From an uncultured Clostridia bacterium (GTDB lineage: Bacteria > Bacillota > Clostridia > Oscillospirales > Oscillospiraceae): a stretch of 48,899 nucleotides of DNA. This document shows, piece by piece, positions 9,218 to 19,350 of the stretch; position 1 is the first letter of the stretch; each line of letters starts with the position of its first letter. Both the position numbers and the translations under genes were made by a program. The notes below the pieces were generated by a model, which made no database searches, was not told the origin of the DNA, and saw nothing but the letters and a program-made list of their open reading frames with translations. The DNA is taken from contig CALYRG010000006.1 of assembly GCA_945482615.1 (NCBI GenBank), positions 1-48,899 on the forward strand, in the 5' to 3' direction.

Positions 9218-10219
9218 ATGGCGAATAAAGAAAACACCCCCTGCTGTGAACAATTCAAGACTATGATCGGCGGCCAGGCCCTGATCGAGGGCATCATGAT
9301 GCGCGGCCCGGAAAAGGACGCCATTGTGACCCGGAACCAGGACGGCCTGCATGTGGAGGTAAATGCCCGGAAGCTTCCCCCCAAGGGCAGCTTCAAGACC
9401 TGGCCCTTCCTGCGGGGCATTTTCTCCTTCTTTGATGCCCAGGTCACCGGGGTCAAGGCCCTGATGCGTTCGGCGGATCTTGCCCCGGAGGAAATGCAGG
9501 AGGAACCCTCCAAGCTGGACCTGTGGCTGGAAAAGAAGCTGGGCAACGAAAAATTTCAGCAGGCAGTGGTGGGAATCGCCGTCTTCCTGGGCCTGGCCCT
9601 GTCCATCGGACTGTTCTTCCTGCTGCCCATGGTCATCGGCGGCTTCTTTGACAAGTGGATCGACAGTACCGTGGGCCTGAATCTGGTGGAGGGAATCATC
9701 CGTATGCTCCTCTTTGCTGCCTATATGATCCTCATTTCCCGGATGGAGGATATGAAGCGGGTATTTTCCTACCACGGCGCGGAGCACAAGACCATCCGCT
9801 GCTATGAAGCGGGGCTTCCCCTGACCGTGGAGAACGTGAGGATGCAGACAAGACTGCATCCCCGGTGCGGCACCAGCTTCCTGCTGGTGGTGATGGTAAT
9901 CTCCATTTTGGTGTTCTCTGTGGCTTCCAGCGCCTTGCTTGCGGTGTTCCCGGCTCTGGAGGGTCTGCGGGGCAGCGCTCTGTACCGCGTCATTATGGTT
10001 GTGTTCAAGCTGCTGCTTCTGCCGCTGGTGGTTGGCATTACCTATGAGATCAACCGCTGGGCCGGCGGCCATGACAATGGCTTTACCAGAATTCTGACAG
10101 CTCCCGGCATGTGGATGCAGAACTTTACCACCAACGAGCCGGACGACGGCATGATCGAGGTGGGCATCGCCGCAGTTCAGGCGGTTCTGCCGGAGCAGGA
10201 GGGCGCGGATCGATGGTAA
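9218..10219 (+). CDS. DUF1385 family membrane protein
   Basis: 333-aa member of the DUF1385 (YqhQ-like) family, recognised by IGGQALIEGIMMRGP near the N-terminus and YHGAEHKTIRCYEAG in the middle, plus LHPRCGTSFLL. At least four hydrophobic helices follow residue 120. The function of the family is not established; in Clostridia the gene commonly lies next to prmC and prfA. Here it is directly upstream of prmC with a 7-bp overlap, which suggests translational coupling. It follows the histidine kinase by 39 bp with no terminator seen between them. Confidence 0.9.
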   Translation: MANKENTPCCEQFKTMIGGQALIEGIMMRGPEKDAIVTRNQDGLHVEVNARKLPPKGSFKTWPFLRGIFSFFDAQVTGVKALMRSADLAPEEMQEEPSKLDLWLEKKLGNEKFQQAVVGIAVFLGLALSIGLFFLLPMVIGGFFDKWIDSTVGLNLVEGIIRMLLFAAYMILISRMEDMKRVFSYHGAEHKTIRCYEAGLPLTVENVRMQTRLHPRCGTSFLLVVMVISILVFSVASSALLAVFPALEGLRGSALYRVIMVVFKLLLLPLVVGITYEINRWAGGHDNGFTRILTAPGMWMQNFTTNEPDDGMIEVGIAAVQAVLPEQEGADRW

Positions 10220-11090
10220 AACGCTACAGCGAGCTCTACCACGATGCCAAGGCGGCTCTTCTGGCCACGGAATCCGCCGCGGACGCCGGGGTGCTGGCAA
10301 GGCTTCTCATCTGTCATGCCGCCGGAAAGAGCCAGGCGGAATACCTGGCCCATCAGGATGACTACGCTCCGGAGGACGTGATCATCCAGGTAAGCAAGGG
10401 CGTGAAGCGGCTTCTGGATGACGAACCCATTGCCTATATTCTGGGCCAGTGGGAATTTTACGGACTGCCTCTGAAGGTCAGTCCGGATGTGCTGATTCCC
10501 CGGGATGATACGGTGGCGGTGGCAGAGCTGGCCATTCGCCAGGCACTGTTTCTCGACCAGGACCCCCGGATTTTGGATCTGTGCTGCGGCAGCGGCTGCA
10601 TCGGCATCGCCATAGCAAACAGGGTGAAGGATGCCCGGGTGACCCTGGCGGATCTCAGCCAGCAGGCCCTGGCGGTGGCCAAGGAGAATGTGCAGCTGCA
10701 CCGCATGGGCGGCCGCGTTCGCTGTGTCCGGGCAGATGCCATGCAGAAGGCCTCCGCGTTTCTGGGGAAATTTGACCTGATCGTCTCCAACCCGCCCTAT
10801 GTGACAGCGCAGGAGATGGAGGAGCTTCCCCGGAGCGTCCGGGAATACGAACCCTCCATGGCCCTCTGCGGCGGCGAAGACGGCCTGGACTTTTACCGGG
10901 CAATCGTGCGCAACTTCACCCCGGCGCTCCGTCCGGGCGGCTGGCTGGCCCTGGAATTCGGTATGGGCCAGGGGGATGCGGTATGCCGCATTCTGGAAGA
11001 AAACGGGTATACCATTCTGGAACGTGCCAGAGATTATAACGAAAGAGAAAGAGCCGTGCTGGCACAGCACGGCAGGAAGGATGAACGATA

Positions 11091-11091
<1 letters not shown>
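10213..11091 (+). CDS. prmC: Release factor glutamine methyltransferase PrmC
   Basis: Methylates the glutamine of the GGQ motif in peptide chain release factors, which speeds up peptide release. The 292-aa product has the N-terminal helical domain (with [11 protein letters not shown]), the SAM-binding motif [13 protein letters not shown] and the catalytic NPPY motif (about residue 193, SNPPYV), followed by the typical [14 protein letters not shown]. Start ATG 10213 overlaps the DUF1385 stop and is preceded by GGAGCAGGAGGG. Its stop overlaps the recA start (TAATG). A substrate gene, prfB, is also in this window (42558-43691). Confidence 0.95.
11053..11073 (+). promoter_or_regulatory. Perfect hairpin just before the recA ribosome binding site
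   Basis: GCCGTGCTG and CAGCACGGC form a 9-bp perfect stem with a 3-nt loop inside the last codons of prmC. The recA Shine-Dalgarno sequence begins at the next base. No T run follows, so it is not a terminator. Confidence 0.5.
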
Positions 11092-12186
<1,095 letters not shown>

Positions 12187-12197
<11 letters not shown>

Positions 12198-12813
12198 TTC
12201 GCTGAAAACCACCCCGGACCGGGCGGGCCGCTACTGGGTCGCCTTTGATGACGGCAGCAAGCTGGGCCTGTACCGGCAGACGGTGGAGGACTTTGGTCTG
12301 TACACCGGCAGAGAGCTTTCTCAGGAGGATATGAACGCCCTCCGGGAAGCTGCCGGGAAGATGTCCGCCCGGATGCGGGCGGTGCGTATCGTCTCCATGA
12401 GCAGCGTGTCCCGGAAGGATTTGCAGGACCGGCTGATTCACAAGGGGGAAGACCCTGACCAGGCGGCGGAAGCTGTCCGGTGGATGGAGGAGCTTCATCT
12501 GGTGGACGATCGGGCCACTGCCGAAAGCGTGGTACGCTCCTGCGCCGCCAAGGGCTACGGCGCTGCAAGGGCGAAGCAGGCCCTGTATGAAAAGCGCATC
12601 CCCAAAGAAATGTGGGATGAGGCGCTGAAGGACTACCCGGATCAGACAGATGCAATAGAGTCCTTTCTGCGGGGACGGCTCTCCGGCGGCGCGGATGACA
12701 AGCAGGTGAAGCGGGCCATCGACGCCCTGATTCGCCGGGGCCACAGCTATGGCGATATTCGCCGGGTACTGGAAAAATTGTCCCTGGAAACGGATGATAT
12801 TCTGGAGGAATAA
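12187..12813 (+). CDS. recX: RecA regulator RecX
   Basis: 208-aa RecX, a small all-helical protein that binds RecA filaments and modulates recombination. Family signs are the repeated three-helix units, with [35 protein letters not shown] and [12 protein letters not shown]. It overlaps the end of recA by 11 bp, so translation is probably coupled. The N-terminal 60 residues form the variable lead-in region ([14 protein letters not shown]) found in longer Firmicutes RecX proteins. Confidence 0.93.
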
Positions 12814-12818
12814 TAGAA

Positions 12819-14156
12819 ATGGCTACAATTGGTTTTATCTCCCTGGGCTGCGCCAAGAACCAGGTGGACTGCGAACGGATGATGTATCGGGTCCAGGAGG
12901 CGGGGCATACGGTGCAGGGGACGCTTCCCGGCAGTGACGTGGTGGTGATCAATACCTGCGGCTTTATCGACTCGGCAAAGTCGGAGGCTATTGACGCGAT
13001 TCTCACCACGGCCCAGCTCAAGGCAGCCGGGCAGGTGGGCAAGATTCTGGTCACCGGCTGCCTGTCTCAGCGCTACCAGCAGGAAATCCTCAGGGAAATG
13101 CCTGAGGTGGACGGGATTATGGGAACCGGCAGCTTTCCCAGGGTGGTGCAAGCCATTGACGAGCTTCTGGCGGGACATACCGTGGAGGACTTCGGCTCCA
13201 TTGACGCACCGGAGGAGGAGACCGGACGGGTTCTCACCACGGCAGAGCACTACGCCTACATCAAAATCTCCGAAGGCTGCGACAACCACTGCGCCTACTG
13301 CGTGATCCCCTCCCTGCGGGGCAAGTACCGCAGCCGTTCCATGGACGATGTGCTGTACGAGGCACGGCTCCTGGCGGACAGCGGTGTGAAGGAGCTGATC
13401 GTGGTGGCCCAGGATACCAGCCGCTACGGCACCGACCTGCCGGAGCACAAGCGGCTGCTGCCGGAGCTTCTGCGCCGGCTGTGCCAAATCGAAAAGCTCC
13501 ACTGGATTCGGATTCACTATGTCTACCCGGACGAGATTGACGATGAGCTGATGGACGTGATAGCATCCCAGCCCAAGATCGTCAAATATCTGGACATCCC
13601 CATCCAGCACTGCAACAGCGAGATCCTGAAGCGGATGAACCGCCGGGGGGACCGGCAGTTTCTGGACGGCCTTCTGAAAAAGCTGCGGCAGAGGATTCCC
13701 GGCCTTGTCATCCGCACCAGCCTGATTGTGGGACTGCCCGGAGAGGGCGAAGAGGAGTTCCAGGAGCTGTGCGATTTTCTGGCAGAGCATCGGCTGGAAC
13801 GGGCCGGCGCCTTTGTCTTCTCCCCGGAGGAGGGGACACCGGCAGCGGCCATGCCTCATGTGGATGTGGAAACGGCAACCCGGCGGGCGGAGACTATTGA
13901 GCTGCTCCAGGGACGGATCATGGACGAATACAATGCTGCCCTGGTTGGCAAAACCCTGGAAGTGCTGGTGGATGGCTTTGACGAAGAGACGGAGCAGTTC
14001 TTCGGCCGCACCTGGGCGGATTCCCCGGATATTGACGGTCGGGTATGGATTGCCGGAGAGGATGCCCTCCGGGAGGGTGACTTTGTCATGGTTACCATTG
14101 ACGGCACCGTGGATGGCGATCTGACAGGGTATGTAGCAGAGGAGGAAGAGGCATGA
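12819..14156 (+). CDS. rimO: Ribosomal protein S12 methylthiotransferase RimO
   Basis: Radical-SAM enzyme that adds a methylthio group to the conserved aspartate of ribosomal protein S12. The 445-aa product has the N-terminal UPF0004 domain with cluster cysteines C11, C47 and C81, the radical-SAM motif CDNHCAYC (C154, C158, C161) and a C-terminal TRAM domain. The N-terminus GFISLGCAKNQVDCE separates RimO from MiaB. It starts 5 bp after recX and overlaps pgsA by 4 bp (ATGA). Confidence 0.95.
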   Translation: MATIGFISLGCAKNQVDCERMMYRVQEAGHTVQGTLPGSDVVVINTCGFIDSAKSEAIDAILTTAQLKAAGQVGKILVTGCLSQRYQQEILREMPEVDGIMGTGSFPRVVQAIDELLAGHTVEDFGSIDAPEEETGRVLTTAEHYAYIKISEGCDNHCAYCVIPSLRGKYRSRSMDDVLYEARLLADSGVKELIVVAQDTSRYGTDLPEHKRLLPELLRRLCQIEKLHWIRIHYVYPDEIDDELMDVIASQPKIVKYLDIPIQHCNSEILKRMNRRGDRQFLDGLLKKLRQRIPGLVIRTSLIVGLPGEGEEEFQELCDFLAEHRLERAGAFVFSPEEGTPAAAMPHVDVETATRRAETIELLQGRIMDEYNAALVGKTLEVLVDGFDEETEQFFGRTWADSPDIDGRVWIAGEDALREGDFVMVTIDGTVDGDLTGYVAEEEEA

Positions 14157-14680
14157 CGTTGGCCAGCAAGATCACCATGATCCGGGTTATCATGATCCCG
14201 GTGTACATGCTCACCATGTACTTATCCGGCGGCAGCACAAATGTGTGGATGTACATTTCTCTGGCAGTGTTTATTGTGGCCAGCCTGACGGATTTTGTGG
14301 ATGGCTATATCGCCCGGCACTACAACCAGACCACGGATTTTGGAAAATTTCTGGATCCTCTTGCGGACAAGCTGCTGACCATTGCCGCCATGACCATTTT
14401 CTGCGAGTGGGGACGGTTTCCCGCCTGGGCACTGATCCCGGTGCTCACCCGGGAGTTTGCTGTCACCGGTCTGCGGCTCATTGCCGTGCAGAAGGGCAAC
14501 GTCATCGCTGCCGGATGGAGCGGCAAGATCAAAACCGCCAGCACCATGGTGGGCCTGTGCCTGATGATGTTCTTCACCCAGAGCCCGGTTCTGGATTGGA
14601 CGGTCATCGCCGTTATCGTGGTGACCACGGTGTATTCCGGCGTGGAATACTTCGTCAAAAACTGGAAGTGTCTCTGGTAA
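14153..14680 (+). CDS. pgsA: CDP-diacylglycerol-glycerol-3-phosphate 3-phosphatidyltransferase
   Basis: Integral membrane enzyme that makes phosphatidylglycerol phosphate. The 175-aa product carries the complete CDP-alcohol phosphotransferase signature DG-x2-AR-x8-G-x3-D-x3-D (D50, G51, A54, R55, G64, D68, D72) and about five or six membrane helices. It is the last gene of the operon that began with DUF1385; a strong terminator follows 15 bp after the stop. Confidence 0.94.
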   Translation: MTLASKITMIRVIMIPVYMLTMYLSGGSTNVWMYISLAVFIVASLTDFVDGYIARHYNQTTDFGKFLDPLADKLLTIAAMTIFCEWGRFPAWALIPVLTREFAVTGLRLIAVQKGNVIAAGWSGKIKTASTMVGLCLMMFFTQSPVLDWTVIAVIVVTTVYSGVEYFVKNWKCLW

Positions 14681-14694
14681 CCTGCAGGCTGTAG

Positions 14695-14732
14695 GAAAAC
14701 GCCCAAGTCCGTTGGATTTGGGCGTTTTCTTA
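14695..14732 (+). terminator. Intrinsic terminator after pgsA
   Basis: A 16-bp stem (14695-14710 with 14714-14729, one G-U pair) with a 3-nt loop; the stem ends in T-rich sequence. It separates the recA cluster from the ABC transporter operon. Confidence 0.9.
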
Positions 14733-14747
14733 CTCCGAAAAAACCCC

Positions 14748-14776
14748 TTGAACATGGGAAAAAGCAGGCGTATAAT
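14748..14776 (+). promoter_or_regulatory. Sigma-A promoter for the ABC importer operon
   Basis: TTGAAC (14748-14753), 17 bp, then a perfect TATAAT (14771-14776), 32 bp before the first start codon. No obvious operator or catabolite-repression element is visible around it. Confidence 0.8.
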
Positions 14777-14808
14777 AGACCCATTCCGAAGAAAAGAGGA
14801 AGAGCCAA

Positions 14809-15921
14809 ATGAAAGTTGAATTGCAGCATCTGACGAAGATTTTCCCCTCCCGGGACAAAAAGGGAAAGGATGTGGTGGCCGTCTCCGATTTCACCTTCTC
14901 CATTCCCGACGGCGAGCTGATCGGCCTTCTGGGCCCCTCCGGCTGCGGCAAAAGCACCACATTGTATATGCTCAGCGGCCTGGAGAAGCCCACCGGCGGC
15001 AAAATCTTTTTCGGGGATGACGATGTCACCGACCTTCCGGCAGAGAATCGGGGGGTGGGTCTGGTATTCCAGAACTATGCTCTGTACCCCCACCTGACCG
15101 TGGAGCAGAATATCCGCTTCCCCCTGGAAAACCGCAAGGGTGTGGGGAAGCTTACCAAGGCTCAGATAGCCGAAAAGGTGCTGGAGGCAGCCAAGCTGGT
15201 GCAGATTGACGGACTGCTCCACCGCAAGCCCAGCGAGCTGTCCGGCGGTCAGCAGCAGCGGGTGGCCATTGCCCGGGCACTGGTGAAGATGCCAAAGGTT
15301 CTGCTGCTGGACGAGCCCCTTTCCAATCTGGACGCCCGGCTGCGGCTGCAGACCCGGGAGGAAATCCGCCGGATTCAGAAGAAGACCGGTATCACCACCG
15401 TCTTTGTCACCCATGACCAGGAGGAGGCTATGTCCATTTCCGACCGGATTGTGGTCATGTGCGCTGGTGTCCTGCAGCAGATCGGCAAGCCCCAGGAGGT
15501 CTATGACGATCCGGTGAACCTGTTTGTTGCCAAGTTCCTGGGCACCCCGCCCATCAACATGTTCCGGGGCAGGGTAGAGGGAGAGCAGCTTTTCATCGGC
15601 GGGGATGCGGTACTCCGGGTTCCCGGCGTCCGGGACGGCGTGGTCAGCGTGGGCATCCGCCCCGAGGGCTTTATCCCGGAGGAGGATGGGCCCCTTCTTT
15701 GCAAGCTGCACAATGTGGAGGTCATGGGCCGGGACGTGAGCATCGTTGCGGAGAATGACGCCGCCGAGGCACCGCTGATCCGGGCTATCATCCAGTCCGA
15801 CACCCGGCTGAACCGGCAGGCGGATACGGTGCGCTTCCGGCTCAAGCCTCACAAGGTACTGCTGTTTGAGCCGGAGACCGGAGCGCGGCTGCGCTTTGGG
15901 GAGGAGGAACGCCATGGATAA
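14809..15921 (+). CDS. Carbohydrate-type ABC importer ATP-binding protein (MsmX/UgpC-like)
   Basis: 370-aa ATPase of a CUT1-type importer. Walker A GPSGCGKST (residues 42-50), Q loop FQNYALYP, signature LSGGQQQR (144-151), Walker B VLLLDEP with the LSNLDARLR D loop, and H loop VTHDQEEAM are all intact. Residues after about 240 form the regulatory OB/TOBE domain of the MalK family. It is the first gene of a four-gene operon; the permease start overlaps its stop by 8 bp. Unlike shared MsmX ATPases it is encoded with its own permeases. The substrate cannot be read from the sequence; sugars or glycerol phosphodiesters are likely. Confidence 0.95.
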   Translation: MKVELQHLTKIFPSRDKKGKDVVAVSDFTFSIPDGELIGLLGPSGCGKSTTLYMLSGLEKPTGGKIFFGDDDVTDLPAENRGVGLVFQNYALYPHLTVEQNIRFPLENRKGVGKLTKAQIAEKVLEAAKLVQIDGLLHRKPSELSGGQQQRVAIARALVKMPKVLLLDEPLSNLDARLRLQTREEIRRIQKKTGITTVFVTHDQEEAMSISDRIVVMCAGVLQQIGKPQEVYDDPVNLFVAKFLGTPPINMFRGRVEGEQLFIGGDAVLRVPGVRDGVVSVGIRPEGFIPEEDGPLLCKLHNVEVMGRDVSIVAENDAAEAPLIRAIIQSDTRLNRQADTVRFRLKPHKVLLFEPETGARLRFGEEERHG

Positions 15922-16807
15922 CAGAAGCTGGAAGGGCTGGCTGTATCTGCTCCCGGCGCTGTGCTTTCTGGGAGCGTTTCTGGTCTATCCGCTGATGGAC
16001 GTGTTCATCTATTCCGTGGAGGAGGGCTACAACTCCGCCTCCCAGACCTATTTCGGGGTGGGACTGTATAACTTTTCCTATGTCCTCCACGACACCTATT
16101 TTCTGCAGGCACTGAAGAATACCTTTATTCTGGTTATCATCACGGTTCCCCTGTCCACAGGCATCGCCCTGCTGATCTCTGCGGCACTGGCCTCTGTCCG
16201 GAAGCTCCGGGAGCTGTTTCAGACGGTGTTTTTCCTGCCCTATGTCACCAACACCCTGGCGGTTGGGCTTGTGTTTATGATTCTGTTCAAGAAGACACCT
16301 TACTCTGACGGCCTGATGAATCTCCTGCTGGGGCTCTTCGGCGCCGGGCCGGTGGACTTCATCGATGGACCCTACTGGGCGAAGATGTTCGTGCTGTGCT
16401 TCTACACCGTGTGGGTGGTCATGCCCTTTAAAATCCTGATCCTCACCAGCGCCCTGGCCTCCGTGAGCCAGACCTACTACAATGCCGCCCGGGTGGACGG
16501 CACCGGAAGGCTGCGGATGTTCACCAAAATTACCCTGCCCATGATCTCTCCATCCATCTTCTATCTGGTGATCACCGGCTTTATCGGCGCCTTCAAGGCC
16601 TATTCCGACGCGGTGGCGCTGTTTGGCACCGATCTGAACGCGGCAGGAATGAACACCATTGTGGGCTATGTCTATGACATGCTCTACGGCAACTCCGGCG
16701 GCTACCCCTCTTATGCCTCTGCCGCCGCCATCGTCCTGTTCGTCATTGTGCTGACCATCACCTGCATCAATCTGCTGGTGAGCCGGAAGCACGTCCACTA
16801 TGTGTGA
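15914..16807 (+). CDS. ABC importer permease, MalF/UgpA type
   Basis: 297-aa inner membrane permease with six predicted helices. The EAA loop that contacts the ATPase is recognisable in YYNAARVDGTGRLRMFTKI followed by TLPMISPS. I chose ATG 15914 (MDNRSWKGWLYLLPAL), which follows a GAGGAGG box and overlaps the ATPase stop; this is the usual short N-terminus of the family. It should pair with the second permease downstream to form the membrane pore. Confidence 0.94.
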   Translation: MDNRSWKGWLYLLPALCFLGAFLVYPLMDVFIYSVEEGYNSASQTYFGVGLYNFSYVLHDTYFLQALKNTFILVIITVPLSTGIALLISAALASVRKLRELFQTVFFLPYVTNTLAVGLVFMILFKKTPYSDGLMNLLLGLFGAGPVDFIDGPYWAKMFVLCFYTVWVVMPFKILILTSALASVSQTYYNAARVDGTGRLRMFTKITLPMISPSIFYLVITGFIGAFKAYSDAVALFGTDLNAAGMNTIVGYVYDMLYGNSGGYPSYASAAAIVLFVIVLTITCINLLVSRKHVHYV

Positions 16808-16817
16808 GGTGACCGGT

Positions 16818-17681
16818 ATGGATTATGAAAAACTGGAACGCCGGGCCCGCCTCCGGGACAGGACCCGAAAGACGCTGGTGTATGCTCTGCTGGTCTTCTG
16901 GGCGGTGCTGGTGCTGTTTCCCTTCTACTGGATGCTGCTGACCTCGGTGAAAAGCTACGGCAGCTACAACTCTGAATTTATCCCCAGGCTCTATACCCTG
17001 ACGCCAACCCTGGAAAACTATCTGAGTGCCTTCCAGGCGGTGCCCCTGGGGCGGTATCTTGTCAATACGGTGGTCTTCACCCTGGCCACCACCGCCCTGA
17101 TGCTGGTGGTGACGGTGCTGGCGGCCTTCGCCTTTGCAAGACTTAACTTTCCCGGAAAGGATCTGGCCTTTACGGCCTTTTTGTCTCTGATGATGATTCC
17201 GGCAGAGCTGGTGGTGATTACCAATTTCGTCACCATAACGGACCTGAATCTGCGAAATACCTTTGCGGGCCTGATTCTTCCTTCCGTGACCTCTGTGTTC
17301 TATATCTACCTTCTGAAGGAGAACTTTGCACAGATTCCGGATGAATTGTATTATGCAGCCAAGGTGGACGGCACATCGGATCTCAAATACCTGTGGAAGG
17401 TGATGATCCCCATCTGCCAGCCCACCATCGTCACGGTCACCATTCTGAAGGTCATTGAGTGCTGGAACAGCTTCGTCTGGCCGCGGCTCATTACCGACGA
17501 TGCCAACTATTTCCTGGTGTCCAACGGCATCCAGGAGATCCGGGAAAACGGCTTCGGCCGGGAGAATGTCCCGGCTATGATGGCGGCGGTGGTGGCAATC
17601 TCCATCCCGCTGGTGGTGTTGTTTCTGATCTTCCATAAGAAAATCATGGCCGGTGTGGCAAGGGGAGGGACCAAGGGATGA
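16818..17681 (+). CDS. ABC importer permease, MalG/UgpE type
   Basis: 287-aa second permease, six predicted helices, with EAA loop YYAAKVDGTSDLKYLWKVM followed by IPICQP. ATG 16818 has a GAGGTG box at 6 bp; an in-frame ATG at 16800 that overlaps the previous stop would add six residues and has no ribosome binding site of its own. Its stop overlaps the start of the binding-protein gene. Confidence 0.94.
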   Translation: MDYEKLERRARLRDRTRKTLVYALLVFWAVLVLFPFYWMLLTSVKSYGSYNSEFIPRLYTLTPTLENYLSAFQAVPLGRYLVNTVVFTLATTALMLVVTVLAAFAFARLNFPGKDLAFTAFLSLMMIPAELVVITNFVTITDLNLRNTFAGLILPSVTSVFYIYLLKENFAQIPDELYYAAKVDGTSDLKYLWKVMIPICQPTIVTVTILKVIECWNSFVWPRLITDDANYFLVSNGIQEIRENGFGRENVPAMMAAVVAISIPLVVLFLIFHKKIMAGVARGGTKG

Positions 17682-19273
17682 AAAAAGCGGTTTGTCTGAT
17701 GCTGGTACTGACCTTGCTGATTTCCCTTTCCGGCTGCCACGGAACCAGAGGGCTGAAAGCCTTTGAGATTCCCGAAGTCTTTGATACTTCCAGAGCCTAT
17801 GAGATCACCTTCTGGGCAAAGAATGATACCAATGTGGTTCAGGCAGATATCTACCGGCAGACGATTCGGGACTTCCAGGCGCTGTACCCGAACATCACGG
17901 TGAATATGCGCCTGTATACCGACTACAGCCGGATTTACAATGATGTCATTACCAACATCGCCACCAACACCACCCCCAATGTGTGCATCACCTACCCGGA
18001 TCACATTGCCACCTACCTGACCGGCGTAAACACAGTGGTGCCCCTGGATCAGCTGCTGGTGGATCAAAGCTACGGATTGGGAGGCAGGGAGGTTCGCTTC
18101 GAAAGCCCAACCCGGGAGGAAATTGTGCCGCAGTTCCTGGAAGAATGCAGCTTTGCCGGCCATTATTACGCCCTGCCCTTCATGCGCTCCACGGAAAGCT
18201 GCTACATCAACAAGACCTATGTGGAAAAGCTGGGCTATGAAGTCCCGGAGGTTCTGACCTGGGACTTTGTCTGGGAGGTGTCGGAAGCGGCCACTGCCAA
18301 AAATGCCGACGGAACGTTCCAGGTCAACGGTCAGAAGGTGATGATCCCCTTCATCTACAAGTCCACGGACAACATGATGATTCAGCAGCTGCATCAGCTG
18401 GGAGCGGGGTATTCCACCGGTGCGGGGGAGGTACGGCTCTTTAACGACACGACCAAGGAGCTTCTGTATACCGTGGCGGAGCATGTAAAGTCCGGTGCCT
18501 TCTCCACCTTCAAAATTTCCAGCTATCCGGCAAACTTCCTCAATGCAGGGCAGTGCATTTTCGCCGTGGACTCCACTGCCGGCGCTACCTGGATGGGCTC
18601 TCATGCGCCGCTGCTGGACATCAGCAAGGAGCAGCTGGTGGAGTTCGAGACGGCGGTGCGCCCGGTGCCCCAGTTTGACCCCGCCAATCCCAGTATGATC
18701 TCCCAGGGGCCCAGCGTGTGCGTGTTCAATAAGGAAGACCCCCAGGAGGTACTGGCATCCTGGCTGTTTACCCAGTACCTTCTGAGTAACGATGTGCAGA
18801 TCGCCTATTCCTGCACGGAGGGCTATGTGCCGGTGACCACCAAAGCGCAGCAGGACCCTGCTTATCAGGACTATCTTTCCCGGGAGGGGGAGGACGAAGA
18901 GGAGCACTACAGCGTGAAGCTCCAGGCAGTGAAGCTGCTGCTGTCCCACCTGGACGATACCTTTGTCACCCCGGTGTTCAATGGCTCCGCTTCGGTGCGC
19001 AGCGCGTCTGGACAGCTCATCGAGGAGACTGTGAAGGCGGTGCGACGGAAGCAGCCGGTGAACGAACAGTCCATCCAGGAACTGTACGGAAAAATGCGCT
19101 CGCTGTACCGATTGGATCAGGTTGGGGGCAATCTGGGAGAAAAAGCGGAGCTTGGAGCGCTGCCTGCAACCTCTGTGGTGCTGCTGGCGACCCTGGGACT
19201 GTGCTGGATTGGAATTGGTGCCTATTCGGCCACGGAATGGTATAAAAAGAAAAACGGGCAGGATAGAAAATAA
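17678..19273 (+). CDS. ABC importer solute-binding lipoprotein with C-terminal membrane segment
   Basis: 531-aa extracellular binding protein of the family 1/8 (UgpB/MalE-like) group. Signal peptide with lipobox ISLSGC (Cys20), then the two-lobe fold starting YEITFWAKNDTN, with YALPFMRSTESCYIN and WLFTQYLLSNDVQ as typical lobe motifs. An ATGA overlap links it to the permease gene. Odd feature: after the binding fold there is a hydrophobic stretch (about residues 496-518, ATSVVLLATLGLCWIGIGAY) followed by the basic tail KKKNGQDRK, which looks like a second membrane anchor. Most binding proteins end with the soluble lobe. Substrate unknown. Confidence 0.92.
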   Translation: MKKAVCLMLVLTLLISLSGCHGTRGLKAFEIPEVFDTSRAYEITFWAKNDTNVVQADIYRQTIRDFQALYPNITVNMRLYTDYSRIYNDVITNIATNTTPNVCITYPDHIATYLTGVNTVVPLDQLLVDQSYGLGGREVRFESPTREEIVPQFLEECSFAGHYYALPFMRSTESCYINKTYVEKLGYEVPEVLTWDFVWEVSEAATAKNADGTFQVNGQKVMIPFIYKSTDNMMIQQLHQLGAGYSTGAGEVRLFNDTTKELLYTVAEHVKSGAFSTFKISSYPANFLNAGQCIFAVDSTAGATWMGSHAPLLDISKEQLVEFETAVRPVPQFDPANPSMISQGPSVCVFNKEDPQEVLASWLFTQYLLSNDVQIAYSCTEGYVPVTTKAQQDPAYQDYLSREGEDEEEHYSVKLQAVKLLLSHLDDTFVTPVFNGSASVRSASGQLIEETVKAVRRKQPVNEQSIQELYGKMRSLYRLDQVGGNLGEKAELGALPATSVVLLATLGLCWIGIGAYSATEWYKKKNGQDRK

Positions 19274-19277
19274 GACA

Positions 19278-19305
19278 TTGATTTCCATGGCAGAAAGAGT
19301 ATAAT
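19278..19305 (+). promoter_or_regulatory. Sigma-A promoter for the two-OB lipoprotein gene
   Basis: TTGATT (19278-19283), 16 bp, TATAAT (19300-19305). It begins 5 bp after the binding-protein stop, so the next gene has its own transcription start. Confidence 0.7.
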
Positions 19306-19350
19306 GTAGGAGTGCCGGAGACGGCATACAACATACAAAGGAGAATGAAT

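Noticed and set aside
7730-10300. An 856-aa minus-strand open frame opposite the kinase and DUF1385 genes
   Set aside because: Antisense shadow of two recognised genes; low-complexity His/Gln/Gly text with no family.
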